A stretch of DNA of 64,000 nt from Burkholderia cepacia ATCC 25416 (GTDB taxonomy: Bacteria > Pseudomonadota > Gammaproteobacteria > Burkholderiales > Burkholderiaceae), in assembly GCF_001411495.1 (NCBI RefSeq), contig NZ_CP012982.1:2356001-2420000 (forward strand). The letters are read 5' to 3'. Position numbers and translations under genes: made by a program. How positions within the stretch are numbered: position 1 is the stretch's first letter; each line of letters opens with the position of its first letter. The notes beneath the pieces are model-generated. The model was given only the letters and a program-made list of their open reading frames with translations. It ran no database searches and was not told the origin of the DNA. Of the stretch, positions 9,424-18,957 are shown in pieces.

Positions 9424-10251
9424 ATGGACGTCCTGCGCCCGTACGCCGCGGCCTTCTCGGCACGCTTCAAGACGCTGCTCCAGTATCGCGCGGCCGCCCT
9501 CGCGGGCTTCATGACGCAATGCTGGTGGGGCGCGCTCAAGGTGATGATCTACGCGGCGTTCTATCGTCACGCGACGCACGCGCAGGCGTCGATGACGCTC
9601 GAGCAGGTGATTACCTACACGTGGATCGCGCAGGCGCTGTTCGCGCTGCTGCCCTGGGCGGGCGACCCCGATGTCGCGGCGGCGGTGCGGACCGGCGCGG
9701 TCAGTTATGACCGGTTGCGCCCGGTCGATACGTATACGTGGTGGTACGTGCGGGCGATGGCGTGGATGAGCGCGCGGGCGCTGCCGCGCGTCGTGCTGAT
9801 GTTCGTCGCGGCGGCGATCGCACTGCCGCTCGCCGGTTTCGGCGAATGGGCATGGCAGCCGCCGGCGGACGCCGCGCGGGCCGTGCTGTTCATCGTGTCC
9901 GTGCTGCTGATGATCGGGCTCGCCGCCGCCTTCGTGATGCTGCTCAACCTGTGTATCGCCGCGACACTGACCGATCGCGGGATCAACACGCTCGCGCCCG
10001 CGTTCGTGATCCTGTTCTCGGGCAACCTGATTCCGCTCGGCCTGTTTCCGGACTGGCTGCAACCGCTGATGATCGCCCAGCCGTTCGCCGGAATGCTCGA
10101 CATCCCGTCGCGGATCTACGTCGGTACGCTGAGCGGGGACGCAGCCTGGGCCGGGCTCGCACTGCAGGCGTTCTGGATCGCCGCCTTCGTCGCGCTGGGG
10201 CGTATCGCGATGGGCCGCGTGATGGCGCGGCTTCACCTGCAGGGAGGCTGA
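9424..10251 (+). CDS. ABC-2 family permease (first)
   Basis: 275 aa, about six membrane helices. The start is the ATG at 9424, 4 bp after the ATPase gene. It shows hydrophobic blocks such as VLFIVSVLLMIGLAAAFVMLLNL and FVILFSGNLIPLGLFPDWLQP, the latter a conserved feature of this permease family. It probably forms a heterodimer with the following permease. Confidence 0.85.
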   Translation: MDVLRPYAAAFSARFKTLLQYRAAALAGFMTQCWWGALKVMIYAAFYRHATHAQASMTLEQVITYTWIAQALFALLPWAGDPDVAAAVRTGAVSYDRLRPVDTYTWWYVRAMAWMSARALPRVVLMFVAAAIALPLAGFGEWAWQPPADAARAVLFIVSVLLMIGLAAAFVMLLNLCIAATLTDRGINTLAPAFVILFSGNLIPLGLFPDWLQPLMIAQPFAGMLDIPSRIYVGTLSGDAAWAGLALQAFWIAAFVALGRIAMGRVMARLHLQGG

Positions 10252-10255
10252 GCCG

Positions 10256-11059
10256 ATGAATACCGCTCGCCTGCTGTTCCGCTATTTCGTGACATCGATT
10301 CGTGCGCAACTTCAGTATCCGGCATCGAGCCTGATGCTCTGCGCGGGCACGTTCCTGACGACCATCATCGAACTGGCCGGCATCTGGGCGCTGTTCGACC
10401 GGTTCGGCGACGTGCAGGGCTGGCGCTTCGGCGACATCTGCATGTTCTTCGGGATGGTCAGCGTCAGCTTCGCGATTGCCGATTTCATCAGCCGCGGGTT
10501 CGATGTATTCGGCAGCGACTTCATCCGGACGGGCGACTTCGACCGCCTGCTGCTGCGCCCACGCACGGCCACGTTGCAACTGATCGGCCATGACTTCCGG
10601 TTGCGCGTGATCGGGAGGTTGCTGCAGGGCATCGTCGTGCTGGTCGTCGCGACGCGCGCGCTCGACTTCGACTGGAATGCCGTGGCGATCGCGTTGGCCG
10701 TGTGGACGATCGCCGGCGGCGTCGCGTTGTTCTTCGGGCTGATGGTGTTGCAGGCGACGCTCGCGTTCTGGACCGTCGAAAGCCTGGAAGTCGTCAATGT
10801 CGTCACGTACGGCGGCGTTCAGGCCGCGCAGTTTCCGATCAGCCTCTACGCGGGCTGGCTCCGCCATTTCCTGACCTTCGTCGTGCCGATCGCGTGCATC
10901 GCATATTTCCCGGTGCTGGCGATCCTCGGCAAGCCCGACCCGCTCGGCGCACCGCGCTGGTTCCTGCCGCTCGCGCCGGCTGTTGCGTTCGTATTCCTGG
11001 GCGCGTGCTTCGTCGCGTGGCGGTTCGGGGTGCGCAAGTACACGTCGACGGGTACCTGA
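10256..11059 (+). CDS. ABC-2 family permease (second, PF06182-like)
   Basis: 267 aa, about six membrane helices, starting 4 bp after the previous gene. The family pattern GDICMFFGMVSVSFAIADFISRG followed by FDRLLLRPRTA is seen, then the C-terminal PIACIAYFPVLAILGK element. It closes the three-gene exporter operon. The region after it holds two hairpins and a convergent dgdA gene. Confidence 0.85.
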   Translation: MNTARLLFRYFVTSIRAQLQYPASSLMLCAGTFLTTIIELAGIWALFDRFGDVQGWRFGDICMFFGMVSVSFAIADFISRGFDVFGSDFIRTGDFDRLLLRPRTATLQLIGHDFRLRVIGRLLQGIVVLVVATRALDFDWNAVAIALAVWTIAGGVALFFGLMVLQATLAFWTVESLEVVNVVTYGGVQAAQFPISLYAGWLRHFLTFVVPIACIAYFPVLAILGKPDPLGAPRWFLPLAPAVAFVFLGACFVAWRFGVRKYTSTGT

Positions 11060-11119
11060 GCGACGCGTCACGGCTTGTTCGTCACGCGTGACCGGCGTGG
11101 ACGCCGCGGCGTGTTGATC

Positions 11120-11177
11120 GATCCGGAATCCGGATCATGTTTCCGTCGCGCCAGGCCGTCGAACCGGCGCGACGGAA
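11120..11177. terminator. Strong inverted repeats between convergent genes
   Basis: A 17-bp palindrome (GATCCGGA, one-base centre, TCCGGATC; 11120-11136) is followed by perfect 12-bp arms TTCCGTCGCGCC (11141-11152) and GGCGCGACGGAA (11166-11177). They lie between the exporter operon and dgdA, which converge here. No U-tract follows on either strand, so a bidirectional terminator or mRNA-end stabiliser is inferred from position only. Confidence 0.45.
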
Positions 11178-11212
11178 CGTGCATCAGCGAAGCAGGGCAC
11201 CGTCCCCCACCG

Positions 11213-12553
<1,341 letters not shown>

Positions 12554-12619
12554 CTAGGCGTGCGTCTGGTTTGATGGAAACGAATAGTTCTTATGCAAGG
12601 TAGAAAAGGAGCTAATACC

Positions 12620-13477
12620 TTGGGGCTTTCGCTTGAAATCGACCTGCTGCGCTCGTTCGTCGTGATCGCGGAGGTGCGTGCGCTCAGCCGCGCGGCCGCG
12701 CGTGTCGGCCGCACCCAGTCCGCGCTCAGCCAGCAGATGAAGCGGCTCGAGGAGGCCGTCGACCAGCCGCTGTTCCAGCGCACCGGGCGCGGCGTGGTGC
12801 TGACCCATCCGGGTGAGCGGCTGCTCGTGCATGCGCAGCGCATCCTGAGGCTGCACGACGAGGCGATGGCCGACCTGTGCGGCACGGGGTTGTCGGGGAC
12901 GATCCGCTTCGGGTGCCCGGACGATTACGCGGAGGTGTGGCTGCCGTCGCTGCTGCGGCAGTTTTCGAGCCAGCATCCGCAGGCGATCGTCGAGGTCGTG
13001 TGCGGGCCGACGCCGCGGCTCGTCGAACAGCTGGAGAAACGTGCGGTCGACCTGGCGATGATTTCATTGCCGGACGACGGCGCGAACGACGACATCATTC
13101 GCCGCGAGCAACTGGTCTGGATCGGCTATCCGGGGCTGGAACCCGGGCATTTCGATCCGCTGCCGCTTGCTTTGTCCGATCGCGACACGCTCGACCACAT
13201 CGCGGCCTGCGAGGCGCTGGAGCGCGCCGGCCGTCACTACCGCGTCGCCTACGCGAGCAGCAGTCTCGCGGGGCTGATCGCGCTGGTGCGTTCGGGGCAG
13301 GCGTTCGCGGTGATGACGCAGACGGCGGTACCGGCCGACCTGGCGATCGTCACCGGCGATCCGCGCCTGCCGCCGTTGCCTGCCGTGGGCATTACGCTGA
13401 GGTTCGATCGCAAGCGGCCGTCGCATCTGACGGCGGCGTTCGCCGAACATATCCGGCTCACGCTGCCGCTGTTGTGA
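12620..13477 (+). CDS. dgdR: LysR-family repressor of dgdA
   Basis: LysR protein that represses dgdA in B. cepacia until a dialkylglycine is present (established for the family member). The HTH reads SRAAARVGRTQSALSQQMKRLEE. I place the start at the TTG at 12620 (MGLSLEIDLLRSFVVIAEV, 285 aa) because AAAAGGAG lies 8 nt upstream and this gives the standard LysR N-terminus. The in-frame ATG at 12593 would add nine residues and has no ribosome-binding site. It is convergent with pchA. Confidence 0.93.
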   Translation: MGLSLEIDLLRSFVVIAEVRALSRAAARVGRTQSALSQQMKRLEEAVDQPLFQRTGRGVVLTHPGERLLVHAQRILRLHDEAMADLCGTGLSGTIRFGCPDDYAEVWLPSLLRQFSSQHPQAIVEVVCGPTPRLVEQLEKRAVDLAMISLPDDGANDDIIRREQLVWIGYPGLEPGHFDPLPLALSDRDTLDHIAACEALERAGRHYRVAYASSSLAGLIALVRSGQAFAVMTQTAVPADLAIVTGDPRLPPLPAVGITLRFDRKRPSHLTAAFAEHIRLTLPLL

Positions 13478-13502
13478 TGCGCGCGGCCGCCGCGCCGCGG
13501 CG

Positions 13503-14954
13503 TCACTCGACCGTCGACGAAGCCGACACCCGTGCCGGGTCATGCGCATCCGGTGCCGCCTCCACCCCCGCCTCCACATCACGCACGCGGATCGCCGCCT
13601 GCATGCCCGACAGCTTGAGTTCGGTTTCCTGATATTCGTTGACCGGCTCGGAATCGGCGACGATGCCGCAGCCCGCGAACAGCCGGCAGGCCCCGCCGTC
13701 GACCAGCGCGGAGCGCAGCGCGACGATGAAGTCGCCGTTGCCGTGCGCGTCGATCCAGCCGACGGGCGCCGCATACCAGCCGCGATCGAATCCTTCATGC
13801 GCGCGGATGTGGTCGAGCGCCGCGTCGCGTGGATGGCCGGCCACCGCCGGCGTCGGGTGCAGCGCCGCGATGACCTGCAAGAGCGTCGCGTCCGCCTTCA
13901 GCGTCGCGCGGATCGGCGTGCTCAGGTGCTGCAGCCTCGGCAGCCGGTGCAGCGACGGTTCCCCGGGCACGTCGAGCGCGCGCGACAGCGGCGTGAGCGC
14001 GGCGCGGATCGCGTCGACGACGAGCGCGTGTTCGAGCCGCTCCTTGGCGGAAGCCATCAGGGCCGCGCCGAGTGCGCGATCGTCGTCGGGCGTGGTGCCG
14101 CGCCGGATCGTCCCGGCCAGCGCATGCGTGCGCACGTCGCCGGCCGCGACACGCGCGAGCCGTTCCGGCGTGGCGCCGACGAAGCAGGCGCCTTCACGGC
14201 GGACCGCGAACAGGTGCGCGTGCGCGTCGCGCGTGCGCAGCCGGCGCAGCAGCGGCGCGATGGCAATGGGCCGCGCGTATTGTTCGAGCACGTCGCGCGC
14301 GAGCACGACCTTGCCGAACGCGCCGCCGTGGATCGCGTCCACCGCGCGCCGGACTTCGTGCTGCCATTCGCTCGCCTGCAGCGCCTGCGTGTGCAGCAGA
14401 TGCGGTGCAGCGTCGTCGCGGGCGGCCGCGAGCGTGCCGAGCGACTCGATGCGCGCGAGACACGCATGCGCGAGCGCGGCAGGATCGTCGTGCGCGGCGA
14501 CGACGTGCTGGCAGACGGCCCAGTGCGCGTCGCCTTCGCGCACGATCAGCAGCGTCGCCACCGTCATGCTGGCGTCGGGAAACGGCGCCCAGTGCGCGCT
14601 GCGCGCGCCGCGCGGATCGAACCGGAAGCCGCCGACGGCGCGCGGCGGCTGCGGGCCGGCCGTCACGGCATCGCGAACGAGCGTGCGCCAGCGCGCATCG
14701 ATCTGCGCGAAGCGCGTGTCGCCGGTGGCGGTCAGTTCGAGCGCGCTGTCCCAGCCGAACAGCGTGACGGATGCATCGCCGGCTTCGTGGAAGAACCACG
14801 GCGTGGCCCCGTCGTCCCACGCGGCGATCAGGTCGAAGAAGTCGAGCGGCCGCACCGGCACCGACACCGACGCGAGCGTCGGCGTGCCGGTGTCGGCGGC
14901 GCGGCGGGCCGCACGGGCGAACGTGTCGTGCAGCAGCGGGAGGCCGGCGTTCAT
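13503..14954 (-). CDS. pchA: Isochorismate synthase (pyochelin salicylate branch)
   Basis: 483 aa, an MST-family chorismate-using enzyme making isochorismate, the first step from chorismate to salicylate. Catalytic-core motifs are present in the C-terminal two thirds: GKVVLARDV, CFVGATPERL, ALAGTIRRG and ATLKADATLLQVIAALHPTPAVAG, ending in RLFAGCGIVADSEPVNEYQET. The start ATG at 14954 overlaps the pchB stop by 4 nt (ATGA). It is the last gene of the pchDCBA operon. Confidence 0.93.
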   Translation of the reverse strand: MNAGLPLLHDTFARAARRAADTGTPTLASVSVPVRPLDFFDLIAAWDDGATPWFFHEAGDASVTLFGWDSALELTATGDTRFAQIDARWRTLVRDAVTAGPQPPRAVGGFRFDPRGARSAHWAPFPDASMTVATLLIVREGDAHWAVCQHVVAAHDDPAALAHACLARIESLGTLAAARDDAAPHLLHTQALQASEWQHEVRRAVDAIHGGAFGKVVLARDVLEQYARPIAIAPLLRRLRTRDAHAHLFAVRREGACFVGATPERLARVAAGDVRTHALAGTIRRGTTPDDDRALGAALMASAKERLEHALVVDAIRAALTPLSRALDVPGEPSLHRLPRLQHLSTPIRATLKADATLLQVIAALHPTPAVAGHPRDAALDHIRAHEGFDRGWYAAPVGWIDAHGNGDFIVALRSALVDGGACRLFAGCGIVADSEPVNEYQETELKLSGMQAAIRVRDVEAGVEAAPDAHDPARVSASSTVE

Positions 14955-15256
14955 GCGAGCCCCCGTTGCCGGCGCCAATGCTGCGTCTGCTGCGCGATGT
15001 ACCACGCGATCAGGCCGGCGAACAGCGTCTCGACGTAGTCGCCGTCGAGGCCCGCCTGTTCGGCCCAGCGGCGCCGGTCGGGCAGCATCGCGGCCACGCG
15101 TTCCGGCGCGGCGATGCTCGCTTCGTCGGGCTTGAAGCGCGATGCGGCCTTCACGTATTGCATGCGCCGGCCGAGCGCGTCGATGATGTCGGCGTCCAGG
15201 CGATCGATGGCTTCGCGAATGTCGGGCAGCCCCGTGCAGGCGTCCGGTGTTTTCAT
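14951..15256 (-). CDS. pchB: Isochorismate pyruvate lyase
   Basis: 101 aa, the size of Pseudomonas PchB, an AroQ-fold enzyme converting isochorismate into salicylate and pyruvate. Residues aligning with the known active site are all present: Arg14, Arg31, Lys42 and Gln90. Four-nucleotide overlaps with pchC upstream and pchA downstream show tight coupling. Confidence 0.95.
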   Translation of the reverse strand: MKTPDACTGLPDIREAIDRLDADIIDALGRRMQYVKAASRFKPDEASIAAPERVAAMLPDRRRWAEQAGLDGDYVETLFAGLIAWYIAQQTQHWRRQRGLA

Positions 15257-16026
15257 GTGTACTCCTTTCCGTAACGAAGGGATTGGTCGATCCGTTCGAC
15301 CAGATGCGCGATCAGCGCCGGGTACTGGTGCCGCAGGTAGAAGTGGTCGCCGCTGAACGTCTCGATGCGGATCGGGCGCGACGCGACGTCCTGCCACGCG
15401 CGCGCTTCGTCGTCGTCGAGCTCGGAATCGGCCAGCGGCAGCATCACGCCGAGCGGCGTGTCGAGCCGCGGCGGCCGGTCGCGGCGATACGTCTCGATCG
15501 CACGGTAGTCGTGGCGGATCATCGGCAGGTAGATCGCGCGCATCTCCGGATCGGCGAGCAGCGCGGCGTGCTCGCCGGACAGCCGCGCGACATCGGCCAC
15601 GAGCGCGTCGTCGGATTGCAGGTGCAGATCGGACAGGCGCTGACGATGCGGCGGCGGCAACGCGGATACGGCCAGGTAAAGCGGGGCCGCGCCGCGTGCC
15701 TCGAGCCGCGCCGCCACCTCGTACGCGAGCGCCGCGCCGAGGCTGTGCCCGAACAGCACGAGCGGCGCGTGCGCATAGCGTTGCAGCGCGTCGGCGGCGG
15801 GGCCGGCGAGGGCGTCGATCGTCGTCAGGCACGGTTCGCCGAAGCGTTCCTCGCGGCCCGGATACTGCAGCGCGAGCAGGTCGACGTCCCATGGCAGCGC
15901 GCGGCTCCAGTTGCGAAAGAAATTCGCGGTGCCGCCTGCATGCGGGAAACACACGAGCTGCGCGCGCGGGCACGGCGACAGGCGCAGCTCGCGGATCCAG
16001 TTCGAACCGGTCGGTCGCGCGCTCAT
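15253..16026 (-). CDS. pchC: Type II thioesterase of pyochelin synthesis
   Basis: 257 aa, an alpha/beta-hydrolase editing thioesterase that frees mis-loaded carrier domains of PchE/PchF. It shows VCFPHAGGTANFF near the N-terminus (about residues 25-40), the nucleophile elbow LFGHSLGAA (Ser about 106) and the late GDHFYL motif carrying the catalytic His. The start is taken at the ATG at 16026, overlapping the pchD stop by 4 nt; longer upstream reading is an overlap with pchD. Confidence 0.93.
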   Translation of the reverse strand: MSARPTGSNWIRELRLSPCPRAQLVCFPHAGGTANFFRNWSRALPWDVDLLALQYPGREERFGEPCLTTIDALAGPAADALQRYAHAPLVLFGHSLGAALAYEVAARLEARGAAPLYLAVSALPPPHRQRLSDLHLQSDDALVADVARLSGEHAALLADPEMRAIYLPMIRHDYRAIETYRRDRPPRLDTPLGVMLPLADSELDDDEARAWQDVASRPIRIETFSGDHFYLRHQYPALIAHLVERIDQSLRYGKEYT

Positions 16027-17675
16027 GCGGCCGCCGCCTGCAACTGGCGGCGCAGCAGGTCGCGCAGCGATTTCTTGCTGGTCTTGCCGATGCCGGTTTC
16101 CGGGAAGCGCGGCATGAACTCGATGCGATCGGGAATCTTGAAGGCGGCGAGCCCGCAGTCGCGCAGGTAGCGTTTCAGCACCAGCCTGGACGGCGCGGGT
16201 GCGCGTGCGACGACGAATGCGCACGTGCGCTCGCCGAGCAGCGGGTCGGGCATCGCGACCACCGCCGCGTCATGCACCTGTGGGTGCGCGAGCAGCAGGT
16301 TCTCCACTTCCTCGGCGGAGACCTTCTCGCCGCCGCGATTGATCTGGTCCTTGTCGCGGCCTTCGACGACGAGGTCGCCGTCGGCGGTGCGCCGCACGCG
16401 GTCGCCGCTGCGATAGAAGCCGTCGGCCGTGAACGCGGCTGCATTGTGCTCGGCGAGCCGGTAGTAGCCGCGTATCGTGTACGGGCCGCGCACCTGCAAC
16501 TCGCCGATCTCGCCGGGTGCGACCGGTTCTCCGGCGTCGTCGACGATGCGCACTTCGTCGCCGTCCGACACGGGTCGGCCCTGCGTATGCGCGATCCGTT
16601 CGGGCGAATCGTCGAGCCGCGTGCAGCAGATGAGCCCTTCGGCCATCCCGAACACCTGTTGCAGCCGGCAGCCGAGCACGGGCGTCACGCGCGCGGCCGC
16701 GTGGTCCATCAACCGCGCGCCGCCGACCTGCAGCACGCGCAGGCTCGACAGGTCGGCCCGGCGTTGCGGCTGTTCGTCGAGCCACAGCAGCGCGAGCGGC
16801 GGCACGAGCGCGGTATGCGTGACGCGTTCCTGCGCGATCAGCGCGAAGCTCTGTTCGGGCTCGGGCCGCCCGGTCGCGACCACGCGGCCGCCCGCGAGCA
16901 GCGCACCGATTGTGCCGGGGCAGCACAGCGTGAAGTTGTGCGCCATCGGCAGCGCGGCGAGATAGACGGTGCCGGCGTCGAATCCGCTCGCGACGCTGCA
17001 CGCACGCACGTTGTACAGGTATTCGCGATGGCGGCGCGGGATCAGCTTCGGCGTGCCGGTCGTGCCGCCCGACAGCTGGAAGCATGCGATGTCGTCGGCG
17101 CGTGCCGCGCATTCGCGCAGCGGCGGCGCGTCGTACAGCGCGTCGAATGGTGTGAACGCGTGATCGTCGCCGTCCATCACGACGTGCTCGAGCGTCGGGC
17201 AGTCGGCCTGCAACGCGGCCGCGAGCGGCCGGCAGTCGAACTCGCCGAGGTGTGCCGCGCACAGATACGCGCGCGCGCCGGCGAAGCGGCAGAACGCGCC
17301 GATCTCGTAGTGCCGTTGGGCAGGCAGCGCGAGCACCGGCCGCACCCCGAGCTGGAACAGCGCGAAGCAGGTTTCGATGAAGCGTGCGCCGTTCGGCAGA
17401 TGGACGACGACCGCGTCGCCGCGCGCCAGGCCCAGGCGCGCGAGGCCGCCCGCAAGCTGGCGGATGCGTGCCAGCAGGTCGCGATAGCCGAGCCGGCAGG
17501 TGCCGTCAACGACCGCGAGCGCGTCGGGCGCGCGCTGCGCTTGCGCGTCGAGCGCCTCGAAGAACGTCGTGTCCTGCCAGTAGCCGGCGTCGCGATAGCG
17601 GTGCGCGAAGTCGTCGGGCCAGTCGGGCGCGTCGGCCGGGATGGCCGGCGCCACGGAGGGAAGGGAAGAGTGCAT
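16023..17675 (-). CDS. pchD: Salicylate-AMP ligase
   Basis: 550 aa, a stand-alone aryl adenylation enzyme that activates salicylate and loads the aryl carrier domain of PchE. ANL motifs are seen: LSGGTTGTPKLIPR (P-loop), QVFGMAEGLI, YRSGDRVRRTADGDLVVEGRDKDQ and the C-terminal catalytic Lys in GIGKTSKKSL. It is the first gene of pchDCBA, reading away from pchR; a Fur box (17717-17731) lies 42 bp upstream of its start. Confidence 0.94.
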   Translation of the reverse strand: MHSSLPSVAPAIPADAPDWPDDFAHRYRDAGYWQDTTFFEALDAQAQRAPDALAVVDGTCRLGYRDLLARIRQLAGGLARLGLARGDAVVVHLPNGARFIETCFALFQLGVRPVLALPAQRHYEIGAFCRFAGARAYLCAAHLGEFDCRPLAAALQADCPTLEHVVMDGDDHAFTPFDALYDAPPLRECAARADDIACFQLSGGTTGTPKLIPRRHREYLYNVRACSVASGFDAGTVYLAALPMAHNFTLCCPGTIGALLAGGRVVATGRPEPEQSFALIAQERVTHTALVPPLALLWLDEQPQRRADLSSLRVLQVGGARLMDHAAARVTPVLGCRLQQVFGMAEGLICCTRLDDSPERIAHTQGRPVSDGDEVRIVDDAGEPVAPGEIGELQVRGPYTIRGYYRLAEHNAAAFTADGFYRSGDRVRRTADGDLVVEGRDKDQINRGGEKVSAEEVENLLLAHPQVHDAAVVAMPDPLLGERTCAFVVARAPAPSRLVLKRYLRDCGLAAFKIPDRIEFMPRFPETGIGKTSKKSLRDLLRRQLQAAAA

Positions 17676-17716
17676 GCGCTGACCTTGGGTTCCGGCAAGT
17701 TGTCAAAAAATGTAAA

Positions 17717-17731
17717 TGAGAGGTATTATCA
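17717..17731. promoter_or_regulatory. Fur box between pchD and pchR
   Basis: TGAGAGGTATTATCA fits the 7-1-7 Fur pattern TGATAAT-N-ATTATCA at 11 of 14 positions, with the right half perfect. It sits in the divergent promoter region of the pchDCBA operon and pchR and is expected to repress both when iron is sufficient. Confidence 0.75.
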
Positions 17732-17743
17732 TTTGTAACAAGT

Positions 17744-17777
17744 GCCGCGATAACGTCGTTTCTTTCGATATCGCGGC
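17744..17777. promoter_or_regulatory. Inverted repeat in the pchD-pchR intergenic region
   Basis: Perfect 9-bp arms GCCGCGATA (17744-17752) and TATCGCGGC (17769-17777) with a 16-bp spacer containing TCGTTTCTTTCG. It is located just inside the Fur box on the pchR side. It may be a regulator site or a leader hairpin of pchR; the sequence does not decide. Confidence 0.4.
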
Positions 17778-17892
17778 AATTTCATTCGATCGGGCGCCTG
17801 TCGCGCGGCGCCCGCCCGGCCCGGCCGGAGAATCGGCCGGTTGCCGCCGGCGCGTGCCGGGCCGCGCGTGCCGCCTAACCAACGGACCTCCG

Positions 17893-18834
17893 ATGAGCTC
17901 GACCTCCTTCGCTTCGTCACGACGTCACCCGCCGGTGCTCGTGCCCGGCAATCATCCGGGCGTGGTGCACATCGACGCGGGCATGAAACTCATGAGCGGC
18001 ACGCTGTGCTCGGACAGCCGCGACTGGTACGAGGAGCCGCTCGAAAAAGGGCTGAAGCTCGTCCTCGTGCAGAGCGGGCAGTTGCGCTGCCGCGTGCCGG
18101 GCCAGCCCGAGCAGTGCATCAAGGGGCCGGGCCTGTGCGTGATCGCCAACGACGGCGAATTCACGACGCACCAGATCTACGACCGCGACGTGCCGCTGCG
18201 CTACACGATCGTGCAGCTCGGCCTCGATGCGCTCGACCGCAACCTGAGCCTGTTGCCGGAGAAGATGCTCGCGCCGACGGGCGGCGATCCGCGCATCGTC
18301 AGTTGCCCGGCATCGAAGGCGCTGCAGGCGCTCGCGGTACAGATCGCGACGTGCCCGTTCGAGGGCGCGGTGCGCGAGTACTACCTGAAGGCCAAGGCGT
18401 TCGAGCTGACCGCGCTGAGCGCGCAGCTGCTGGCGACGCAGCGGCAGTTCGCGCCGGCCGACGTGCGCGTCACGTCGTCGGACGTCGAGCGCGTGTACGC
18501 GGCGAGCGACATCCTCACGCGCGAGCTCCAGCAGCCGCCGACGCTCGATGCGCTCGCGGGCCGGGTGGGGATGAATTCGCGCAAGCTGACGGCCGGCTTC
18601 CGCAAGGTGTTCGGCACGAGCGTGTATGCGTACCTGCAGGAATACCGGCTGCGGACCGCGCACGCGATGCTGTGCGCGGAGGACGCGAACGTGTCGACCG
18701 TGGCGTACCGCGTCGGCTACAGCCCCGCGCATTTCTCGATCGCGTTCCGCAAGCGCTACGGCATTTCGCCGAGCGACATTCGCGCATCGTCGAACGCGAT
18801 CGACGATGCCGAACTGGAGAGCGCGGCAATCTAA
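17893..18834 (+). CDS. pchR: AraC-family regulator of pyochelin genes
   Basis: 313 aa from the ATG at 17893. Residues about 30-190 form the ligand-binding part, and the last ~100 residues carry the AraC DNA-binding domain: PTLDALAGRVGMNSRKLTAGFRKVFGTSVYAYLQEYRL and VSTVAYRVGYSPAHFSIAFRKRYGISPSDIR. In Pseudomonas, PchR with ferripyochelin activates the pch and fpt promoters. It is divergent from pchDCBA and followed by pchE; its stop codon lies inside a candidate PchR direct repeat. Confidence 0.94.
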   Translation: MSSTSFASSRRHPPVLVPGNHPGVVHIDAGMKLMSGTLCSDSRDWYEEPLEKGLKLVLVQSGQLRCRVPGQPEQCIKGPGLCVIANDGEFTTHQIYDRDVPLRYTIVQLGLDALDRNLSLLPEKMLAPTGGDPRIVSCPASKALQALAVQIATCPFEGAVREYYLKAKAFELTALSAQLLATQRQFAPADVRVTSSDVERVYAASDILTRELQQPPTLDALAGRVGMNSRKLTAGFRKVFGTSVYAYLQEYRLRTAHAMLCAEDANVSTVAYRVGYSPAHFSIAFRKRYGISPSDIRASSNAIDDAELESAAI

Positions 18835-18868
18835 AACAACTGACCGGCCGCCTAAAGCAATCGACCGG
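18831..18868 (+). promoter_or_regulatory. Two-turn direct repeat upstream of pchE (candidate PchR site)
   Basis: CTAAAACAACTGACCGG (18831-18847) and CTAAAGCAATCGACCGG (18852-18868) match at 14 of 17 positions and start 21 bp apart, i.e. on the same face of the helix. AraC-family activators typically bind such direct repeats. It lies 10 bp before the Fur palindrome and overlaps the pchR stop codon. Assignment to PchR is inference. Confidence 0.5.
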
Positions 18869-18877
18869 GCTCATGGG

Positions 18878-18904
18878 CGTGAATGAGATAGATTCTCATT
18901 CACG
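18878..18904. promoter_or_regulatory. Fur box palindrome upstream of pchE
   Basis: Perfect 11-bp arms CGTGAATGAGA (18878-18888) and TCTCATTCACG (18894-18904). The central TGAGATAGATTCTCA (18884-18898) matches the 7-1-7 Fur pattern at 10 of 14 positions. It lies 54 bp before the pchE ATG and should control the long pchEFGHI-fptABCX transcript. Confidence 0.75.
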
Positions 18905-18957
18905 GGTGGCCGCCGCCGCGCGGATCCGCCATCGAACGACCCATACAAGGCGTGCCC

